A stretch of 49,759 nucleotides of DNA, from the NCBI GenBank assembly GCA_033557835.1, contig JAWQRO010000190.1, forward strand, positions 1 to 49,759, in the 5' to 3' direction. The notes under the pieces were generated by a model that saw only the letters and a program-made list of their open reading frames with translations, ran no database searches and was not told the origin of the DNA. Every line of letters begins with the position of its first letter. Position 1 is the first letter of the stretch. The position numbers were made by a program, and so were the translations under genes. The stretch comes from Helochares maculicollis (taxonomy: Eukaryota; Arthropoda; Insecta; Coleoptera; Hydrophilidae). Positions 43,162-49,759 of this stretch are shown piece after piece.

Positions 43162-46100
43162 TTAACTAGTTGTCGTTTGTATATGATTTTGAACCATGTG
43201 TCTAGTTAGAGATGACACATAATTATATGAGCAACCACAAATTTCACACCTGAAACAATCAAGTAATATTCATTTTTCAAAAGTTTATAAGCACTAGCAT
43301 GCCTAGATATAAGAACACATCGGATAAATGAAACATATCATAATGATGCATTTCATAACCCTTGTATTGTTATAGCTAGACACCCTGGAAATAATTAAAA
43401 CAAAATATACGTTAGTAGCAAGCAAGCAATTGATATTCCAAATACTTACTGAGACAATCACTTCGAGCGCATGAATTCAAAAATATATATAAATCACTTA
43501 CTTGTACAGAGCTCCTTCTCCTTTATGAATCTCTTCATGGCGCAGCAAATTTGAATACCTGGAAAACTCTCGTCCGCACGTTTTACATTCCATTTTCACA
43601 ATTTCGTGGATTCGTTTATGAAAGTTTAAATCACTTTCGTACACAAACGACCTATGACATTTTTCACAGCTGTAAGGCCTAATCCCTGCGTGTATGAAGA
43701 GATGCTTCTTCAGCGCATATTCATCAGTGAATCTCGAATTACAAACGGAGCACTCCAAGCCTCGGAGACTTTTGTTGTGGGTCGGCAGATGTCGTTTTAG
43801 GCTGCTGTGAGAACTAAACGATCTACTACACACATTGCACGTTATCCACTTTTCGTGAGTTTTTTTATGACGAGTCAACGTTTGCACGTCCGGAAATCCC
43901 ATATCGCATAGTTTGCACATGAAACTTTCATCGTCCTGATGCCACACAAGAAAATGTCTACGTAAATGAGCAGGACTTCGAAAATAGTTGTTGCAGATTT
44001 TGCAAGTTGGTGCCTTAGTTACTTGATTGAGCTTAACGCGCAAAGCGGTCTGACCCCCTTTGTTAATCGTATTTATTACTGTAATTGACGTCATATCTTC
44101 AAACCCTTGCAAATCTTTCAAATTAACATTTTCACGCTCTTCTTTCGACAACTCGCCTGCTTCTTTCTCACTTTCAATGCTGGTATCAGAAGTTTTGTCG
44201 TTCTTGTCAGCATTTTCAATGTTGGCGTCGTTGTCATCAAGAACAAATGACCACCGCATTACATTTTCCCCTTCTGGGGAGTTTTCATCTGCTACCAGCT
44301 CCATGTGGCCAAAGATGAAGCACACACTTTTCTTGAAAGTGTTGGTACTCGACTGATACCGTTTTTCTATCAATTTTATCTGTAAGTATTTGTCCAGCAT
44401 CTTTTTTTGCACGCTCTCCATTTGCATAAGGCCTTCTAGAGTCTTCTTGATGAAGCTTATATTCTCCTCCGACACGAAAAATGTATGATCAAGCACTATC
44501 ATGTGTTCTTCAATGTTGTCATCTATTTTACTTTGTTCGGGCTCTTGAGCAATTAGTTCTTGTTGATCGTCTATTATTTGGTCCGCTGGCGCGAGTTCCG
44601 ATATATTTTCTATGGAAATTTCATCGATTAAATTGGAATCTGTTGTGGATTTCGATGCCGCTTCTTCTAATACCAAGTTGCTTAGATTTTTGAAGTTGTA
44701 ATCTGAAAATTTTATTGAACCTTATAGGCTCACTCAGTCCTGAATTTATATGCTATTACTTAAAAGTGACACTTTCTACATTGTTCAATTGACATTCAAA
44801 ACTTTACTCAACAGCCACAAAAATTTTGTTTTTTTTTTATATTGAACCACTTAATGAAATAAATTTAGTTTTACAACTAACAATTGCTAGGTTTTGTGAA
44901 AATATGATTTGAAAAATCTTCTTATACAGGGTGTTGCAGAATTAATTTCCAATACTTAACCCACATGTTAAGAACGCCGATGTGACCACGACCTGGTATT
45001 TTCTAAGTATAAATAAAAATGTTGAAAATTTTACTAATTTGGGACTCCTGGCATAATTGAAATGATGCCAATAGACCATGCTCGGTTAAAGAATATTATG
45101 CAACGGCACCATTATTGCTATAAAAATAGCGGCGATTAAATTTTTTCAGGAACGCAAAACTCCTCCTCCTTATCAAAGAGAAACAGACAAAGAATATAAA
45201 CAACCATTGAAGTCAAATTTTATAGCTCCAGGTTTTTCGGATCATTTAAAACAAAACATGACCTCGAAAAAATATCACTTTGTATTACTATTTTCAGCCG
45301 AAAGAAAGACGATTATATGATACACCGCAAACTAAAGTCACCTTTATCTCTATAAAAATACCGGCATCACAATCAAAACAAAGCGTTAGATTCGTCATAA
45401 CCACGAGATAAAATTATTTCGCAAACACAAAACCTTCCTAATAAAGACAGAAAAAAAAACATAAACAACCATTTTAGAAAAATTTCATTCAAGCCCGTTG
45501 TTTTTTGAACTGGAGATCGAACGTGACCAAGAAAGAATATCGCTTTATATTACCGGTGCAAGAAGGGTGGTTACATCATACTCGTAATCTAAACAATATC
45601 TTAATTTTTGACACCCATTATTGTTAAAATTCGATGGCTGCTTAAATACAATCGACTACAGTCAATTTCTATCATAATTAATAGTACAAATTCATGTTAT
45701 TGCGCCAACAGAAAACTATGCACCGCTTCGATTGCGTCTGTGATTGAAAATTTATCACGCTTTACGTTTTTTGATGGGCATCCGCTTTCATTTTTATCAT
45801 CTTGTTTACAATAAAATGATGGTTTTTCTTGTTTCGTACTTAGTAAGTTGAGATGATTTGCATATTAGTAAATGTCTTTCTTTGAATAAGGCAGAAAATT
45901 TTAGCTAAGTTACGTAATAGTAAATAGTGTATTAAAAACAAATTGAAATGAACGCAAATCGACCTAACATGTGGCACTTGTTTTTCCTCTCCGGTTGAAA
46001 TTTAATTGGGCTGCTAACATTTTTCAGTCCAGATGCTTAAGCGCAAACAAGAAGGTGATTCTTTGAAATACCGATAAAATTCATCTGTGTTCGACCGACG

Positions 46101-48080
46101 ACGTCATAGGGAATTCCGCCAGTGGTTCTTTACATTTACATGTAATTAATATCTCAAGTTACTAATTATGCCCCAAAATGCAAACAAAAACCTATCGCTT
46201 ATTATTTCTTATATCTATCACCCCTTTAAGTTTTGTAACTTAATTTTGAAACAGGCTGTATAAACAACTTATAATCAATGTACGCTTTCTAATAATTGCG
46301 ACTTAGTGTCATGCTTTTATAGGATTTCAGGTCAGCACTTGCTGTAGGATTATTTTAAAATTCAATTTTATCTTCATTGTAAACTTAACAGAACGATCAC
46401 AGTTCATACATTGGATTTCTATAATTTTGAATGGATCGCTAATTGAAAATAATGTTCTTCGCCTTATTCAATTAATTTTGTATGTTTAAATATCCTAAGT
46501 TTTATGCTGTTAGTAAGTTCGTATATAGAATAGCAGTTGGCATTGAAAAACGTGAGATTTAATTAATTAATCATTAAGACCTAAAATTATTTGAAGATCG
46601 TCAAGAATATATTCCTGATTTTAAGAGATGTAAAGTAATTGGATCTTGCATCTGTCTTACTAATCTAATTTTGTGTATAAAAAAAATATAAGAATATAGT
46701 TTGTCCATTAATTTGCAACGGACGCAACTTTGTAGCCAAATTAGATTTTACAGAGAACGATCTTTTCATACATTTTACAGAATATTAATCTGCTAATCTT
46801 TGAACAAATGTAGCCTAGCAAGCATGTTGAGGTTTATTATCCTTTAGATTAACAAATATTATATGTAGATCATGGCACACGAGTAATTTGGCAATTCTTA
46901 TCAAACTAGACCAAAAATACGTATTCTCACAAGGCTTACCTCTAGACACTAATTCTTGGCTCTGCACTTCACCATTGGCTTCAATTAAATTATTTAATAT
47001 CAATTCTGGTGCATCATGACTGGGCTCCTCCAAAGTTTGTGTTAAATCTTCCAAAACGTCTTTTGCGTTTACATAACTAATTTCAGAGACTTCCTCTTGC
47101 TTCGGTTTAATAATCGATATTATCTTCCCAACTAATTTCTTCCCTTTACTACTTTTGGCTAAGCTAAGATTTTTATCCAGGACACTTCGAGGATTGGACG
47201 CGTTGTTTTTAAGCAAGCTCGTTTTTTTAGCATCTGTGCAGATTTTGTCAAAATAGTTGTCGAGTGTAACAACTTGCCCGGTTATTAAATTCTTCCCCGT
47301 AATATGCATTAAATCAACATTAGAATTTTGATTGGTTTGTAGTTTTATGGATTCCTGGAATGCCGCCAGCTCTTCACGCAGCTGGGCATCTTCTACTTCA
47401 TCGTTTTCCAAACAATTTTCTTCCGTAAAACTATCTAATGTAGCGATTTGGTCCGATTCAATTGTATGCAGTTGAAGTCGATTATCTTTTAATACGGCAA
47501 ATTGATATTTTTTATTGCTGCAAGAGAAGATTTATAGACTAAATTGCACAATTAAGGTGTTAAGTTTTGATTACCTATTCCCGGAAGAAAGCATTTGATC
47601 ACTATCTATAAGTATATTTCCGTCTGTGTCTAAAAGTTGAAACTGTATTTCCCCGTGTTCTTGTTCCGTTTCTTGTTCTAACTTAATTCGTTTCAAAGCA
47701 GGTTCATCGATGAGCAACTCAACGCTGTTGTTACTTTCTTCTTCATCGCCTGCATCCTGAGTGATCAAGCCAGGATTTTGCAGCAGCTGTATCGCATTCT
47801 CGTCTGAAAGCTCATAAACAAATTGTTCGCCGTTTTCTCCTTGAATATATTGGATCACATTTTTTTGAGGTAAATCTTCACTTTGGCTTTCACTGTCTAA
47901 AAGTGTTTCATAACTGAGCTGACTATTGGATTCCACAAGTGCATCGCTATCTCCATTGCTTATGACAAGAGAACCAAAGTTTTCTTCGCCTTCTTGTAAT
48001 ACTATCGCTTCCCCATCTGCCGGTATAAAATATTGGCCGTTGTGCACGAGAATAGCTTGGGACCCATTAGCGTAGACTAT
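43162..48080 (-). CDS. seven-finger C2H2 zinc-finger protein, 5' end missing
   Basis: Probable DNA-binding transcriptional regulator; no ortholog recognised. Visible exons: 48080-47575, 47517-46940, 44702-43502 and 43249-43162, phases consistent, 790 codons before the stop. The first exon starts at an acceptor (TTTATTTAG) in phase 0, so the start codon lies in an upstream exon I could not find. The N-terminal two thirds is acidic and Glu/Asp/Gln-rich without fingers; I see no ZAD-type Cys pattern. Seven C2H2 fingers follow from about residue 595, the first with H-x4-H spacing (C-K-I-C...H-F-L-V-W-H), the next five classical with short linkers. The seventh (C-E-I-C-G-C-S-Y, H-x4-H) is encoded only by the last 88-bp exon: the apparent stop after L-Y-K lies inside the intron because AA|GTAAGT is a donor. 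The 2237-bp intron 44703-46939 separates the acidic region from the finger exon. Confidence 0.82.
44703..46939. repeat. C2H2 intron with a diverged tandem duplication
   Basis: Within the intron, 45118-45350 and 45350-45605 are diverged copies of one unit of about 230-250 bp. Shared phrases are 'TATAAAAATA(G/C)CGGC', 'ATAAACAACCATT' and 'GAATATCGCTTTATATTA' versus 'AAATATCACTTTGTATTA', in the same order and spacing. 'ACAGGGTGTTGCAG' near 44930 resembles a transposon end. The rest is AT-rich and featureless. Confidence 0.55.
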
Positions 48081-48346
48081 CTAAATAAAATTAGAAACAC
48101 CTCAGACATGCAGATTCAGTTGAGTTATAGACAAAAAGTCTGTTTCATATATTTTAAGTGAGAATGTATTGTATTATTATTAATACTTAGTTAAATATGA
48201 TGTAGTCCACTTGGTTGATTTTGCTTTTAAAATATTAAAATTCCTGATGTTATTCATGTTTGGCGGCTCACTAGCCAAATTTTGAAACAAAACACTGAAA
48301 CGATAGTTTAATGGATACTATAATTTATACGATTTATATATAAATA
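48081..48346. other. spacer upstream of the visible C2H2 exons
   Basis: Intronic or upstream AT-rich DNA. It starts with the splice acceptor of the 48080 exon; no first coding exon could be identified here. Confidence 0.35.
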
Positions 48347-48995
48347 GTGTGACCAAAAAGTATCGTGAAATTGTCATTTAAAACTCCTGGGCATTAGGAA
48401 GGCAGGTAACTTTTTTCCTATGTTGCTAGGACTGTCTATAAAATTTGCCAAGCGTGTGTTTATCAAAAGCTTTAATTATCTCCGAGTTACATGTGTTTTT
48501 GTAAACAACCAAAAGTGAATTTTTCGGTATTTACAATGGGTGATTTTGTTGAGCAAAGAACTTGCACCAAATTTTGTTTCTGAAGCGAATATTCTTGTGC
48601 GGACACATTGAAAATGTTGCGGAAGGCCTTTGGTGATCAAACTGTGGCACAAAAAAAAAGTTTATAAATGGTACAACGAGTTAAAAGCGGGCCGAGAACG
48701 CTTTGACGACGAACCGAGGTCTGTACAACCATCAACGTCTATCGACGAGTACCACGTCCAAAAAAATCAAAAGGTTGGTGCTTGAAAATCGTCTATTGAC
48801 AATTAGAGACCTCGCTGATAGTGTTGGAATATCATTTGGCTCAGCCCAAACCATTTTGAATGATTTTTTGTGTCTCAAACGAGTCAAGTCTAGATTGGTA
48901 CCAAGTGCACCATGGAAGGGGATGAAATTGATTTGTAAGAATAAATAAAGAATTTACATTTTATAAACAAATTCACTTTACGTTTTGATCACAGT
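48347..48995 (+). mobile_element. internally deleted mariner
   Basis: About 650 bp with inverted ends: 'GTGTGACCAAAAAGTATCGT' at the left, and 'CTGTGATCAAAACGTAAAG' as the reverse complement of the right end. The coding remnant keeps M-G-D-F-V-E-Q-R-T-C-T-K-F-C, a stop, the HTH region Y-K-W-Y-N-E-L-K-A-G-R and I-R-D-L-A-D-S-V-G-I-S-F-G-S-A. It then jumps to the 3' end without any catalytic motif. The N-terminus is of the same type as mariner copies 1 and 2. Confidence 0.78.
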
Positions 48996-49199
48996 AGTAT
49001 ATTAACCAATTGATAGTTTTGCGCGAACTGCATTTGGACATGACATTTGTACCGTACACTGACGTTCGCGAGTCTCGTTTGAGCAACTTTTGTTTTAACT
49101 TGTAGATAGTGATTTGCCCGAGAATTTAACGTCGTTATTTTGAATTTTTTAGCATTCAGAAATCTTTACAACAACTGAGACTAACTGATATGCAGATCA

Positions 49200-49440
49200 A
49201 ATCAATAATACATTTTTGGCAAGCTTTCATGTTTCAAGGACTGGAAGTCGACAGATGATGCTAAAATCATGGTGTTTCTTGCTCTTAAAATTCTGCAAGA
49301 AATTGTTAATAAGCCCATAATCGAACGCTATTGGTCTAGAAAAGATATGATTGAAACACCATTTTTTGCAAAAGTTATGTCCTACAGACGTTTTGCCTTA
49401 TGGAAGCGATGTATACATTTCAATGATAATTCAACTTATT
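49200..49440 (+). mobile_element. piggyBac-like fragment, interrupted
   Basis: A reading frame from about 49240 gives I-M-V-F-L-A-L-K-I-L-Q-E-I-V-N-K-P, then E-R-Y-W-S-R, T-P-F-F-A-K-V-M-S and H-F-N-D-N-S-T-Y. This is the conserved N-terminal part of the piggyBac transposase domain. It is a different lineage from the copy at 32590. The frame is cut at 49441 by a mariner whose TA target ends the tyrosine codon region. The 3' part, if present, lies beyond the window. Confidence 0.7.
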
Positions 49441-49441
49441 A

Positions 49442-49759
49442 GGTGTTCGAATTAATTCGTAGCGTGTTTTTATTAAAAAAATAACGATTTATTTGAAATG
49501 AAAATAAAAAATTACATTATTTAAAATACTGCCCATCGCTTGCAACTACTTTTCAGGTAACTGTCGAATACCTCGTCGAAAAAGCTCTTTGTCCTTGAAG
49601 GCAATCTATGAATCGATCCAATTTTGGCAATTCTCATAAGATGTTAATTTTTCCCCTGATAAACCATGAGCCATTGATCGAAACAGGTGGTAATCCGAAG
49701 GGGCAATATCTGGAGAATACGGCGGGTGGGTTAAGACTTCCCATTTCAATGTTTCCAGG
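49442..49759 (-). mobile_element. mariner (same family as 15699), truncated by the window edge
   Basis: Left end GGTGTTCGAATTAATTCG after TA (49440-49441), then sequence closely matching 15699-16020 base for base with a few substitutions and short indels. Minus strand, so this is the C-terminal coding end. The rest is outside the window. Confidence 0.88.

Noticed and set aside
44060..44356. Plus-strand frame opposite the C2H2 gene
   Set aside because: Antisense shadow of the acidic region of the finger exon.

Overview
The window is AT-rich animal nuclear DNA, almost certainly from an insect. It holds spliced genes with mostly very short GT-AG introns (51-66 bp), two proteases of the insect Gastrulation-defective type (GD_N domain), a Suppressor-of-sable-type CCCH protein, and a dense graveyard of mariner, piggyBac and LINE debris. 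Intron size and TE content would suit a beetle or a similar insect, but the order cannot be fixed from this sequence. I saw no tRNA, rRNA, CRISPR array or bacterial feature.

Layout. 1-1895: mariner debris and part of a dispersed repeat here called family R. 1896-3786 (+): gd-like protease 1, five exons, with two tandem GD_N domains. 3787-9500: an internally deleted mariner (4442-5373), then a decayed RTE-type LINE split by an R element that itself carries a mariner. 9532-14734 (-): gd-like protease 2, tail-to-tail with the first. Its second intron (3593 bp) is almost entirely a three-level nest: R, then mariner, then mariner plus a captured R flank. 14850-22340: intergenic, with a TIR-bounded mariner, mariner and LINE fragments, and tandem R units. 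About 22350-23010 (-): a weak small-gene candidate facing away from the next gene. 24259-38062 (+): su(s)/ZC3H4-like gene, at least seven coding exons and about 1,232 codons after an unidentified start. One large intron holds a deleted mariner; another holds a TTAA-flanked piggyBac-like element and a mariner. 38063-43160: its 3' UTR and two decayed mariners. 43162-48080 (-): a seven-finger C2H2 gene of four visible exons, 5' end missing. 48347-49759: a deleted mariner, and a piggyBac-like fragment interrupted by a mariner that runs off the window.

The host genes are not an operon. The two gd-like genes are paralogues that share intron positions and phases. Family knowledge places them as secreted, zymogen-type proteases of an extracellular cascade; in Drosophila, GD acts upstream of Snake and Easter in dorsoventral patterning. 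Su(s)/ZC3H4 proteins are nuclear RNA-binding factors that, with Wdr82, terminate and clear aberrant transcripts. The C2H2 protein is a probable DNA-binding regulator of unknown target.

The most interesting signals are the GD_N duplication in gd-like 1, the nested expansion of the gd-like 2 intron (with a mariner block that carries its donor's flank on one side only), the TIR-bounded R family with its tandem ~0.46-0.57 kb units, the D-x-D-x-R repeat tract in the Su(s)-like protein, and exons found by splice reconstruction rather than by long ORFs. Exon boundaries are read by eye from splice consensus and frame and have no transcript support.
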